Assembly (NCBI GenBank): GCA_963775805.1
Contig: CAVZKG010000001.1
Coordinates: 1,178,001 to 1,242,000, forward strand
Source: JAFAMB01 sp963775805
Lineage (GTDB): Bacteria; Verrucomicrobiota; Verrucomicrobiia; Chthoniobacterales; JAFAMB01
DNA length: 64,000 nt
Reading direction: 5' to 3'
Positions within the stretch are counted from its first letter, which is position 1, and the number at the start of each line of letters is the position of its first letter. The translations under genes and the position numbers were made by a program. Below, one piece after another: positions 18,228 through 26,573 of the stretch. The notes below the pieces were generated by a model that had not been told where the DNA came from, searched no databases, and saw nothing but the letters and a program-made list of their open reading frames with translations.

Positions 18228-18409
18228 ACACAACAACTTATCCAATGAAATCGGCCAACCCTTTCCAACCTCGCGTAATCTTCGTAACGATTGTGACGCA
18301 AGGACTCGGATTCTGCCTTCTTGGTTTATATATCGCGTTGCGCGGCAACGGTTATCCGGAACATTGGATTCCTTCCGTCCTCGCGATCACTGTAGGCGTT
18401 GGTTTTTAG
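18224..18409 (+). CDS. Small membrane protein of repeated cassette, copy 2 (truncated)
   Basis: A 61-residue version of the two-helix membrane protein, starting at GTG within the GTGA overlap. Compared with the other copies, one base is missing at GGTTTTTAGCC (others GGTTTCTTAGCC), and this creates an immediate stop after ITVGVGF. The basic tail (about 36 residues) is lost, though its sequence is still readable downstream to ~18515 in another frame. It may still make a membrane peptide or be a pseudogene. Confidence 0.45.
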   Translation: MNTTTYPMKSANPFQPRVIFVTIVTQGLGFCLLGLYIALRGNGYPEHWIPSVLAITVGVGF

Positions 18410-18557
18410 CCTCCTCACCCCTCAGCCGGCGGTGCCGAAAGAACCCTCGCCGTACGCCGGCAGCAGCATGCGCCCTCCCTCCGTCCTCCTGCGTTCTCAC
18501 TCGTCCACGATATTGACAACTCCCTGTTTTCTCCTTGGAATGTTGCAACGCTAGTGA

Positions 18558-19370
18558 CTACGCAAGGTTGTGCAATTCTCCTGTCGATGTAGTTCCACGC
18601 ATCGATTGAACGAAAATAAGCATTTCTTCAATCGTATAAGCAGGATCTTTTGCGTGAAGCGTTGTATGACAATTCGGACAAACGGGCCGCAGATCCCTGA
18701 TGGGATTGATCTGATATTGACCGTATCGCGTGCTTATCTCGACTAAGTGATGAACGTGAATTGTTCCGGCAAACTGCTGGCCGTAATGCTTGGAAAAATC
18801 AAATCCGCAGACGACGCACACCGGCCCAAAATGCCGAATACATTCTTCCCGCGCCTTCCGGCTTCGATCAAAGATAAGATATGATCGGCGATTTGCTCCA
18901 CCTTCCAAGTAAATGCCAGGGCTTACCTCCTCACCTTCGACTTCCTCTTGGAAAATCATGTTGCACGCCCGGAAAAACTCATCCCTAGCCCTCCGTTCCC
19001 AACCGTCGTCGTGTGGTTCGAAATGGAGCAACATATGGCTCCAATCGAAATTCGGTGGCTCCAATCCATCTGGATGCCATTGGAGAATATCCCAAACACG
19101 ATGACCTAGTCTGCCAAATTCCCGGTTTACCGTTCCAGGAGCAAGGTTTAGCCTTGCGGCAAGATCGCGACGGCGTATTCGAAACTCATTCGAAGCATCA
19201 AGTATTGCGTTCGCGATTTTCCTTTGAAGATCCGTTCCCGACCCTAAAGCCCTTCTAATCGCCAGCTTATATATCTCAAACTGGCCGTCTGTCATTGATC
19301 CACTCGATTGTCTCGTCGCTTTGCGATAGTCATAAGTCAGTTTTTTTCTATTAGATTTTGTCAGGCGCAT
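18558..19370 (-). CDS. HNH endonuclease with N-terminal helix-turn-helix
   Basis: A 270-residue protein. A helix-turn-helix-like part lies at ~64-88 (RRRDLAARLNLAPGTVNREF). The C-terminal HNH/beta-beta-alpha-metal nuclease has CVVCGFDF (Cys185/188), IHVHHLVE (His207/208), NPIRDLRPV and CPNCHTTLH (231-239). This layout is typical of restriction-type HNH enzymes. An upstream TTG at 19379 is possible; the ATG at 19370 is preferred. It overlaps the end of the upstream gene on the same strand by 20 bases, so the pair is surely co-translated. Role in modification-dependent restriction is inferred. Confidence 0.85.
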   Translation of the reverse strand: MRLTKSNRKKLTYDYRKATRQSSGSMTDGQFEIYKLAIRRALGSGTDLQRKIANAILDASNEFRIRRRDLAARLNLAPGTVNREFGRLGHRVWDILQWHPDGLEPPNFDWSHMLLHFEPHDDGWERRARDEFFRACNMIFQEEVEGEEVSPGIYLEGGANRRSYLIFDRSRKAREECIRHFGPVCVVCGFDFSKHYGQQFAGTIHVHHLVEISTRYGQYQINPIRDLRPVCPNCHTTLHAKDPAYTIEEMLIFVQSMRGTTSTGELHNLA

Positions 19371-20121
19371 ATCGAGCAAGGACTTTTCGGACCTTCGGAT
19401 TTCGGTCCGCGATCAGTGCATAAAGGTAATGCCAATATTCCGACGCCAGCAGGGCTTTTCCTTGCATATTCCTTCTCACAAACGACGAGGTACTCAAGAC
19501 TTTGTGGTTTCGTAGATCGGTGAGAAAGACTGGCGCATCGAGCCTACATACGCGCGCTGTCCGACCTGCGTAACATTCTCCGTCTCTCCACGCAGCCTCA
19601 CCTTTAGTCAAGCCATCACCCGCAAACCGGTATATATCCTTGATGCAACAGTCCGGATACGCCCGATACATCAGCAGCAAGTCACCGGGAGTTGCTCGAG
19701 TCGACAGCGCCCAATCCAAGAAATCCCTGTCGTCCAGCAACCCCGATTGAGCCTTGATTGCTTGTTGGATCCAAACTTTGCGCGAGACATCGTAGTAACG
19801 CTTCAGCTCAATTGTCTCTATATTTCGAGGGACGTCGGGCCAGTCATGATGCCAACAGACGATACAATCGCATTGGGAGGCATCGTGACGATGTGTTTTA
19901 AAATTACTCGATCGAAATTCAAATTCGATCCGCACCAACTTCTCTTTCTCTCCAGAGTATCTATAGGCGACACAATCTGGATGAGCCGCACGGATTCGCT
20001 CGATCCGAAACTGCAGTTTCTTTGCAAGTTTTGAAAACAGAAAGACCACTCCGAGCTCGTTCTCCGGAGAATATCGTAGTGGCGCACTCTTGAGCGGTAG
20101 CGGCCTTTCAGAATTTCTCAT
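19351..20121 (-). CDS. Nuclease-like and EVE-like domain protein
   Basis: A 256-residue protein upstream of the HNH gene. The N-terminal half has a restriction-nuclease-like pattern: a helix, HPDCVAYR (Asp49), IEFEFRSSNF (Glu66/68) and CDCIVCWHHDW. The C-terminal half (142-250) looks like an EVE/PUA-type pocket: TPGDLLLMYRAYP, later GKALLASEYWHYLYALI. EVE and related domains read modified DNA bases. The inferred role is recognition, and perhaps cutting, of modified foreign DNA together with the HNH partner. Both domain calls are by motif; a profile search would decide. Confidence 0.7.
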   Translation of the reverse strand: MRNSERPLPLKSAPLRYSPENELGVVFLFSKLAKKLQFRIERIRAAHPDCVAYRYSGEKEKLVRIEFEFRSSNFKTHRHDASQCDCIVCWHHDWPDVPRNIETIELKRYYDVSRKVWIQQAIKAQSGLLDDRDFLDWALSTRATPGDLLLMYRAYPDCCIKDIYRFAGDGLTKGEAAWRDGECYAGRTARVCRLDAPVFLTDLRNHKVLSTSSFVRRNMQGKALLASEYWHYLYALIADRNPKVRKVLARYAPDKI

Positions 20122-20329
20122 GTTCTATAATAGACGTCTCCGCTTAGTCTGGCGAAGCGACATTCGACAGTTATCCGAGGGGCGCTGCTACATCCGCAGC
20201 TATTCGGTTAATTTGGCTCCCTGCTTTCAAAAACTTACCCATTGCTACTGGTCATCAACGAAGTCGGCTGTCTCTGTCGGACGCTAACCAAGCCGCCATG
20301 CTTTCCGAAATCCTTTGATCGACCATCAA

Positions 20330-20490
20330 GAAAACCATTTTCTACCGCCTCTTCGATCAAGCGACTGCTTCAGAAAAGCAACCCACTGCCTTGACTTTAG
20401 GTGCCCAATCTGCGCAACGAACCGGTTTCACAAAATTTGAAACTCGCGGGTCCCGTTTCCGTTTGTACGTCCTAAAGGAAACTCCGGGTC
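20330..20490 (+). promoter_or_regulatory. Leader repeat B, copy 3, before the TIR gene
   Basis: Same order of blocks as 17780-17945: CTCTTCGATCAAGCGACTGC, then the constant TTTGAAACTCGCGGGTCCCG, TTTCCGTTTGTACGTCCTAA and AGGAAACTCCGG parts. The terminal hairpin is lost. It ends 90 bases before the TIR gene start, which suggests that the leader can drive unrelated genes. The rest of 20122-20579 shows no gene. Confidence 0.5.
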
Positions 20491-20579
20491 CAAACGTCAC
20501 TTTGCTTACCTACGTCCGACAGACTGACTGAAGATAGCTCGGACTCAAGTTGTTGCTAAACTAAAACCGGTCGAATTCA

Positions 20580-22358
20580 ATGAAAAACTCAGCGCCGCGG
20601 ATTGTGCTCGCATCGGGTCTCTCGGCCCAAAATGCTTTAGCGAAGCGCAACGAAATAGCGCGAGATATCTTCGTATGCTATAGGCGTGACGATTCCGCCG
20701 AAGTGGTCGACCGCATTTACGGCGAGCTTGAGGCTGCTTACCCTAAAAGGGTTTTTCGCGACGTCAACGAGATGCAAGGAGGATTAAATTTTGAAGATCA
20801 AGTGAAACATCAGTTGCGGCATTGCCAAGCCGCGTTAGTGGTCATCGGTCCGGATTGGTTGGATATTAGAGACTCAGACGGCAATGTACGGCTTCTCAAC
20901 GAAGGAGATTCCGTACGAATTGAGATCGAATCCGTGCTTGCACGCGAGGCGCTACGTGTGTTCCCGCTGTTAGTTAAAGGCGCGACCCTCCCAAGACCGG
21001 GTACTATCCCCCCAAGTCTACGACCGCTATTGCGCCGTCATGGCTATTCCGTTCGCCTTGACCCTGACTTCAAACCGGATATCGACCGGCTCATTGTCGC
21101 TCTTGATGTGACACTAGGTATTTCGCGGCCTGTCGCCAAGGCTCGACGTCTCTTGTTCTTTGCCCTCGGATTTCTCATTGCCGCCGCGTTAATGTTCGCG
21201 TTCAATGAACAGACTTTTCGAATCGCTGAGGATGGGCACGACTTTATCAAACACAACTATGCGAAGTTAACTAAACAACCCCTGATGGCCGGCCGCGCGG
21301 ACCTTGCGCGCTGGAAGGGATGCATCTTTGCACTGCAAGATTCAAACGGTGGCTTTCGCTTCGGAGCAACGTCGGAACCCCAGGTATGGACCACCGCGCA
21401 ATGTCTTACTGCACTTTTGGCGAGCCCATTGGATTTGAAAGAAGATCATGACAAAATTGTCATGGCATTTCAATTCATCGAAAACAGCCGCGATGCGAAG
21501 GCAGACGGATGGGGTCTCTTCGAGGACGGTTCAATAGCCCAAACGGAAATCACCGCTTGGGTTTGCGTGGCTAACGCACAACTGCTTGCCCCAACTCGAT
21601 CAAAGCTTTTTGCCGATCAGGTGCCAGCTGCTCGCGAGCGTATCAGGCGAGATTTAGCATCCATCGCTCGTTGCCAACTTCCATCGCCGAAAGGAGCGTG
21701 GTCACCGATTTGGGTACCTGGTCAAATGGTGCCCGAGTTGGCCCGCACCTACTCTACGATTATGGCCTTGTGGGCCATGGCGGAGGCGAGAGACGTTAGC
21801 GATATTCATGAAGAGATTGGGTCAAAATATGATGCTGCCATTGATGATGGAGTTGCTTGGCTGCTTTCTAGCTTCCGTACGGGCGTTGGTTTGCCTGCGG
21901 CACCATCCATCGGCCAAGGTGATATTCCTTTCCCTGGCTTGACTGCGCAGGCGATTTATGTCCTACGGCGTGTGGAACGGGTGAGACCGAACCTCCGTAA
22001 CTTAGGAGCCGACTTTATCGCCAAGGATATTTTTCTTAAACTCGTAGAAACAGAGGAGCCCTTTCAAAGCTACGATGTGATGCAAGGGGGGGTGACCGAT
22101 CTGCGGCCTACCCGATACAAGCTTGAAAACAGTAGCTTTACTCGATTTCCATGGTTGCTGCTCGCTACTTCTTCATTGAGAAATGACGAGGCTTTACCGG
22201 TCGCATCTAAAGAAAGAGCGGCGAAATGCTTCGAACGACTTAAATTCCGTACCGGTGGCGTCGATGCGCACCTGCGCACTGCTGAGACGTGGGAAATTGC
22301 AGAGACGCTTTACTGCGTTTCTAGAGGGCTCGAGCAAGACAAGGAGTCAGAGTGGTGA
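20580..22358 (+). CDS. TIR-transmembrane-toroid protein
   Basis: A 592-residue protein. Residues 27-175: TIR domain, DIFVCYRRDDSAEVVDRIY, with VFRDVNEM and the region SVRIEIESVL, where Glu115 or Glu117 would be the NAD-hydrolysis residue. Residues 190-208: one transmembrane helix. Residues ~245-585: an alpha/alpha-toroid of the terpenoid-cyclase/prenyltransferase type (repeated WTTAQCLTALL, QTEITAWVC, TYSTIMALWAMA patterns), without a visible DxDD motif, so probably a binding fold rather than a cyclase. Bacterial TIR proteins often deplete NAD in defence. Leader repeat B lies upstream; no strong ribosome binding site is seen. Confidence 0.85.
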   Translation: MKNSAPRIVLASGLSAQNALAKRNEIARDIFVCYRRDDSAEVVDRIYGELEAAYPKRVFRDVNEMQGGLNFEDQVKHQLRHCQAALVVIGPDWLDIRDSDGNVRLLNEGDSVRIEIESVLAREALRVFPLLVKGATLPRPGTIPPSLRPLLRRHGYSVRLDPDFKPDIDRLIVALDVTLGISRPVAKARRLLFFALGFLIAAALMFAFNEQTFRIAEDGHDFIKHNYAKLTKQPLMAGRADLARWKGCIFALQDSNGGFRFGATSEPQVWTTAQCLTALLASPLDLKEDHDKIVMAFQFIENSRDAKADGWGLFEDGSIAQTEITAWVCVANAQLLAPTRSKLFADQVPAARERIRRDLASIARCQLPSPKGAWSPIWVPGQMVPELARTYSTIMALWAMAEARDVSDIHEEIGSKYDAAIDDGVAWLLSSFRTGVGLPAAPSIGQGDIPFPGLTAQAIYVLRRVERVRPNLRNLGADFIAKDIFLKLVETEEPFQSYDVMQGGVTDLRPTRYKLENSSFTRFPWLLLATSSLRNDEALPVASKERAAKCFERLKFRTGGVDAHLRTAETWEIAETLYCVSRGLEQDKESEW

Positions 22359-22623
22359 TAATTAGTTCCCAATACAGGCGACCACTCCAAGACTCTCACA
22401 GGAGGTTTTTTGCTTGCTCCCTCAGCCGTTCCTAATGCCCAAAAGTAGACGCGTGGAAAACCCAGGACCATATAATCCTTACGATTGATTTTCGCACGTC
22501 ATTATGTGTAGCAGCAAACTCTCCCTGATCATTGGAACGAGCGCTGGGACTTGCACGCGCATGGTCCAGATTCACAATGCAACCCTCAGCCATTTCTTGG
22601 AAGGCTCGAAGCGGAAGTTAATC

Positions 22624-23511
22624 CTAACGCGACAACGGCGTCGATTTTCTTGCGATGATGCGACCGTAATCTAATATGCTCGATTTCGTCAGATGAATCG
22701 CATTATGCCAAGCTGCGGCCTCACTTTTTGGAATGACGAGATTATTTGAGACCTTAGTAAGAGTTTCAAAGTGCTCGCGCATCTGTAACGTAAGGTCTAC
22801 GCTGGCATATACTGTAAAGCATTCCGCTCGAAGCAAATCACACCATTCCTCACCAGAGATCAGGTAGGCTTTCCACTGTTCTTCAAGCTGCGTCATCAAT
22901 GCACGCTGACCAGTAGTCAACGGTACCACCTTTAGGAATGCGTCTTCGAATGCGATCCGGCCGTCGGACTTGAGGGCTCGCGACCACCGCCGGATAAATC
23001 TTTTCTTGTCTGCGATATGCACCCATGAACTCTGGCCCCAAATTACGTCGAACTCGGCCAACGGGACTTGTGTGGCCATCAAATCGCTGCATTCGAAAGT
23101 CACTAATCCGTTGAGACCGACAAGTCTTGTAAGTTGCCTTGCCTCGCGGAAACGCTTTGGGCTGAAATCGATTCCATGCACGCGGCAACCAAATTCCGCT
23201 GCTAGCACGCGTGCAGAGCCACCTAGGCCGCAGCCGAGATCGAGCACCTTTGTTTCCGAATTTATACCGGCGCCGCGGGCAAGTTCCTTGACGAATTCCA
23301 CACCGCCAACGTGATTTTGGTCAGTCAACTGCGTTGCGTTATCGACTGCTAGATCATTTTCCACTAATCCTACAAGCGTATCCCTAGCTGCGCGAATTCG
23401 CTTTAGGATTGTCCTTTGCTGAAGCGGATGTTCTTCATATACACGGAGAACCTCTCGTTTTCTATAGCGCTTCATTGAACCAATCAAACCGATCTTCGGT
23501 AATTGCGCCAT
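22624..23511 (-). CDS. Class I SAM-dependent methyltransferase
   Basis: A 295-residue methyltransferase. The SAM site is clear: motif I VLDLGCGLGG near 89-98, acidic residue in HGIDFSPK, then CSDLMATQVPLAEFDVIWGQSSWVHI as motifs II/III. The pattern is that of glycine-sarcosine or phosphoethanolamine-type small-molecule enzymes; the substrate is unknown. It starts 9 bases after the stop of the FkbM-type gene on the same strand, so the two methyltransferases form an operon. Confidence 0.85.
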   Translation of the reverse strand: MAQLPKIGLIGSMKRYRKREVLRVYEEHPLQQRTILKRIRAARDTLVGLVENDLAVDNATQLTDQNHVGGVEFVKELARGAGINSETKVLDLGCGLGGSARVLAAEFGCRVHGIDFSPKRFREARQLTRLVGLNGLVTFECSDLMATQVPLAEFDVIWGQSSWVHIADKKRFIRRWSRALKSDGRIAFEDAFLKVVPLTTGQRALMTQLEEQWKAYLISGEEWCDLLRAECFTVYASVDLTLQMREHFETLTKVSNNLVIPKSEAAAWHNAIHLTKSSILDYGRIIARKSTPLSR

Positions 23512-23520
23512 ACTCTTCGG

Positions 23521-24531
23521 TTAAACGGAATCTGGCCTGCCGCCACATAGCGCTGTCGAGAAAGATTCTGTCAGAAATACTCCGAGCGCGGAACCTCCGC
23601 TCAGCGAAAGCAATGCCAACGGCGACGTTTTCGGCCGGCGCTGGCGCTGCGCCAATCTCGCCAACGGAAGAGCTCGAGAGAACAAATTAGGTTCAGGTCG
23701 AACCCATGCCTCTACCGACCGTATCGTCGACGATAGAACCAGCCCGGCCGACTTCAAGATGCGGCGGCATTCATCAAGTCCCTCCAACCCGAGCCGCTCC
23801 TCGTGAAACTCAATAATGACAAGCCGGTACTCCGAGAGGAGATCCGAACTGCTTCTCAAGACCTCGAGTTCACTTCCTTCGACATCCATTAGAAGCACAT
23901 TGAACGGTCCGTGCGAATCATGTAAGTCGGCGAAAGATCGCCCTCGCACCGAGATTTGCCTGCAATCCCGGTCAGAATATATCCCGCTGTGCGTCATCAG
24001 CCGATGAATCGCAAACGGCACCTCCCGTTCTGTCGATACGGCGCATTCCTCGATCTCAAAGGAAGCGTTATTGAGCTCGCGGTGGCGAGCCAATAACGGG
24101 ATCAATTCCGGATTGGCTTCCACAACGAGGTGCTGAGTTCTCCTTTTTAGACGGGAATTCACCAGACAGGAGAGGACTCCTATACAGCCTCCTAATTCGA
24201 TTACCCGATCGTCCGGGCGCAGATATTGGCGAATCAGCTTCCGCTCCGCGGCTTCGTACTCTCCAAACACGAACGCCGAACGGTAATTGCGATCCGTCAA
24301 ATGAACTGGAATCTCAAATCGGCATCCATCGACGCGGTAAATCGCCCCGGTGAGATCAAAGCCAAATCCAATAGCAGGTCGAATGAATCGTCCTGAAAAT
24401 CTTCCCAACTCACGGCGCACCGTCTCGCTCAGACAACCCCACGTCGATTGTGAGGAGGGTATGACTGCGGTGCGCCTTGACTCGACAACTTGGGGAATTT
24501 GCTTCCGGGTATCAATTGTAGGGGTCTGCAT
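23521..24531 (-). CDS. FkbM-family methyltransferase
   Basis: A 336-residue protein with the FkbM plan: VIELGGCIGVLS (SAM motif I, ~110-121), HLVVEANPELIP (acidic loop), and LLMDVEGSELEVL followed by LVIIEFHEERLG. FkbM enzymes O-methylate sugars or secondary metabolites. The ~55 residue N-terminus and the C-terminal 60 residues are outside the family core. It is the first gene of a two-gene leftward operon with the neighbouring methyltransferase. A glycan or surface target is inferred. Confidence 0.85.
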   Translation of the reverse strand: MQTPTIDTRKQIPQVVESRRTAVIPSSQSTWGCLSETVRRELGRFSGRFIRPAIGFGFDLTGAIYRVDGCRFEIPVHLTDRNYRSAFVFGEYEAAERKLIRQYLRPDDRVIELGGCIGVLSCLVNSRLKRRTQHLVVEANPELIPLLARHRELNNASFEIEECAVSTEREVPFAIHRLMTHSGIYSDRDCRQISVRGRSFADLHDSHGPFNVLLMDVEGSELEVLRSSSDLLSEYRLVIIEFHEERLGLEGLDECRRILKSAGLVLSSTIRSVEAWVRPEPNLFSRALPLARLAQRQRRPKTSPLALLSLSGGSALGVFLTESFSTALCGGRPDSV

Positions 24532-24846
24532 AGAATATCGGTGGTAAGAATTTTTCCAGCGTACCTGGCCCTGTCCGGCGGAATTGGCTGTCCGCTATTC
24601 AATACAAACGATTTCCTGTGACCCGGTTTCACAATCCCTGAGAAACGTTCGAAATGAACGCTTCCGATGATGTCCGAGATGATTGGCGGTCGGACAAAGC
24701 TGCCCTTGGATCTCTGCGATTCGGCTGCTGTGCAGACGTTAATTGACTACGTCAAACACAAAATTTTGGCGTTCCAGACGAACCCAGCTCGAGCACAAAT
24801 AATCCGATCAAAATCCGAATCTTCATGCCGATGTGCCATTCCCCCG
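24532..24846. other. Intergenic, no gene seen
   Basis: About 310 bases between the FkbM start and the sigma factor stop. A 70-codon rightward frame at 24667 has no recognisable features and overlaps the end of the sigma gene; I do not support it. Confidence 0.3.
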
Positions 24847-25617
24847 TCACGGAGAGATTCGCCCTTCGGCCGCAATTAACGCTTCGCAAAGAGAGTGAAT
24901 CTCCGCATCGACATCCGCCGGGTCGGCAACGGTACGGCCAACTTCTTCGCGCAAGATCGCTGTATACTGTTTCCGCAGACGGTGAATGAGCGTCTTAACC
25001 GCCGGTACACCAATTTTCATCTTCTTTGCGACCTCCTCATAAGTAGGCACCCTAGTCTGGTCCCCCAGTCGAACGAACGGTTGCAACTCTTCAAAGACCG
25101 CACCTTTACCCTGTGCAACATACTGCTCGTGCAATTGAGCCATGACATGATGAAGCAATGTCATCGCCCAACGCGCTTCGTAGATCTTTTCCGCCGTGAG
25201 AAAATCAACGGGTTCCAATCCGTACCGTGTCTCCCCTTCCTCCCAATTCAAGGAGATAAATTGATTCTTCCCACCGCGTTTCAGACTGCGAGCCCGCTGC
25301 AACTCGTTGGCCAGGTAGTTCTGAAACGAAGCCAATAGAAATGACCGGAATTTCCCTTTGAGCCGGTCTACCTGGTTCAGCGCCCGGTGCTCAAGAAGAT
25401 GCACAAAAAACCCTTGCGTCAAATCCTGAGCATCATGGGGTGAACGACCCCGGCGACGCGCAAATGCGTACAGCGGATACCAATATAGCCGGCATAGCTC
25501 GGCCAGCGCAGCTTTACCTTCTTCCGCTCGGCTCTGCACGGAAGCCAGCACAAGCGTCCACCGCGTCGTGTGAAATTGCCTTCCACCAACGCCACTAGAG
25601 TCGTGTTCCTGTGACAT
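24847..25617 (-). CDS. ECF-like RNA polymerase sigma factor
   Basis: A 256-residue sigma factor that should direct RNA polymerase to a specific promoter set. It opens with FHTTRWTLVLAS, typical of a planctomycete/verrucomicrobial group. Region 2 is visible (LCRLYWYPLYAFARRRG, HDAQDLTQGFFVHLLE, GKFRSFLLASFQNYLANEL), and region 4 has a helix-turn-helix (PTYEEVAKKMKIGVPAVKTLIHRLRKQY). The frame extends to a TTG at 25632; the ATG at 25617 is preferred. No anti-sigma gene is adjacent. Members of this group are often found with Ser/Thr kinases; a kinase gene lies 6 kb away. Confidence 0.85.
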   Translation of the reverse strand: MSQEHDSSGVGGRQFHTTRWTLVLASVQSRAEEGKAALAELCRLYWYPLYAFARRRGRSPHDAQDLTQGFFVHLLEHRALNQVDRLKGKFRSFLLASFQNYLANELQRARSLKRGGKNQFISLNWEEGETRYGLEPVDFLTAEKIYEARWAMTLLHHVMAQLHEQYVAQGKGAVFEELQPFVRLGDQTRVPTYEEVAKKMKIGVPAVKTLIHRLRKQYTAILREEVGRTVADPADVDAEIHSLCEALIAAEGRISP

Positions 25618-25807
25618 AATCCACTCAAGCAAAAACGTATCTAACTAATACCGGACAAGTTCCAAACAACAATCCCTATCGCCGCAAATCAAGCGGAAGC
25701 ACAGCCTCAGTGCTCGTCCTCTCTCGATTGTTTAAAGTATCCGACTAGTTAACCCCATAGTGGATGGGGATTGAAAGTACAGTCTGAGAAGCTGGAGACT
25801 AGCCAGC

Positions 25808-26158
25808 ATGGAAGATGATCTTGTGAGGAGTTCCCGACCGAGGCGAAGAGCGAGCGAAATCGCAGAGTTACTGGGAAGCTACCGGCAAAGCGGTCAAGGG
25901 CAGCGAGAATTTTGTCAGCAGCGCGGGATCGGCTTGAGCACGCTCCAGAACTATCTGCGTCGTGAACGAGTCGGGGAAAAATCACAGGGACTTGTCGAAG
26001 TTGAGGTGGTAGCTGGGAAGCGGGCAGATGCGAAGGCCAGAAGCCTGGAACTGATTACGATCAACGGATACCGGATTTCGGTTGGCGCAGGCTTTGAGGC
26101 TGGGGATCTTATTCGGTTGGTAAAGACAATTGAGCAGATCAACGCCATTAGGCGTTAA
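25808..26158 (+). CDS. tnpA: IS66 accessory protein TnpA
   Basis: A 116-residue protein of the IS66 Orf1 type. The N-terminus has a helix-turn-helix pattern: SYRQSGQGQREFCQQRGIG then STLQNYLRRER. It is needed with TnpB for transposition in studied IS66 elements. It lies 14 bases before tnpB. The related gene of IS66 copy 2 (40852-41199) shares the same plan but is diverged. Confidence 0.85.
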   Translation: MEDDLVRSSRPRRRASEIAELLGSYRQSGQGQREFCQQRGIGLSTLQNYLRRERVGEKSQGLVEVEVVAGKRADAKARSLELITINGYRISVGAGFEAGDLIRLVKTIEQINAIRR

Positions 26159-26172
26159 TGGATCCTTGAACC

Positions 26173-26547
26173 ATGATCGGCATCGGACCCGCGACGCGAG
26201 TCTATCTTGCGACTGGTGCGACTGACATGCGAAAAGGTTTCGACGGGCTCTTTGGAATGGCGCGAGATCGGCTTGGGCTTGATCCCTTAAGCGGTCACTT
26301 ATTCGTCTTCTGCAACGGACGACGCAACCGGCTCAAAATTCTGTACTGGGACGGCAGCGGCTTATGGCTCTGCAGCAAACGGCTCGAACGAGGTCGATTC
26401 AGTTGGCCGGCTGCGAGTGTGGATCAAATCCGGGTGCAAATGAGTAGCGAAGAACTGACATTGCTGGTCAGCGGCATTGAATTAAAACAGACGAGCAAAA
26501 AAGAGTGGTATCGCAGAGAAAATGGAGTGGAAAAAGCTTTTGTTTAG
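26173..26547 (+). CDS. tnpB: IS66 accessory protein TnpB
   Basis: A 124-residue IS66 Orf2 protein. The family signature is clear: YLATGATDMRKGFDGL near the start, HLFVFCNGRRNRLKILYWDGSGLWLCSKRLE in the middle, and an SGIELKQT end. It lies between tnpA and tnpC with short spacers, as in all IS66 elements. Confidence 0.93.
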   Translation: MIGIGPATRVYLATGATDMRKGFDGLFGMARDRLGLDPLSGHLFVFCNGRRNRLKILYWDGSGLWLCSKRLERGRFSWPAASVDQIRVQMSSEELTLLVSGIELKQTSKKEWYRRENGVEKAFV

Positions 26548-26573
26548 CACAGAGTTTTGATAAGTTATGAACA

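Noticed and set aside
24667..24879. Small rightward frame before the sigma factor stop
   Set aside because: No domain, no ribosome site, and it overlaps the sigma factor gene end.
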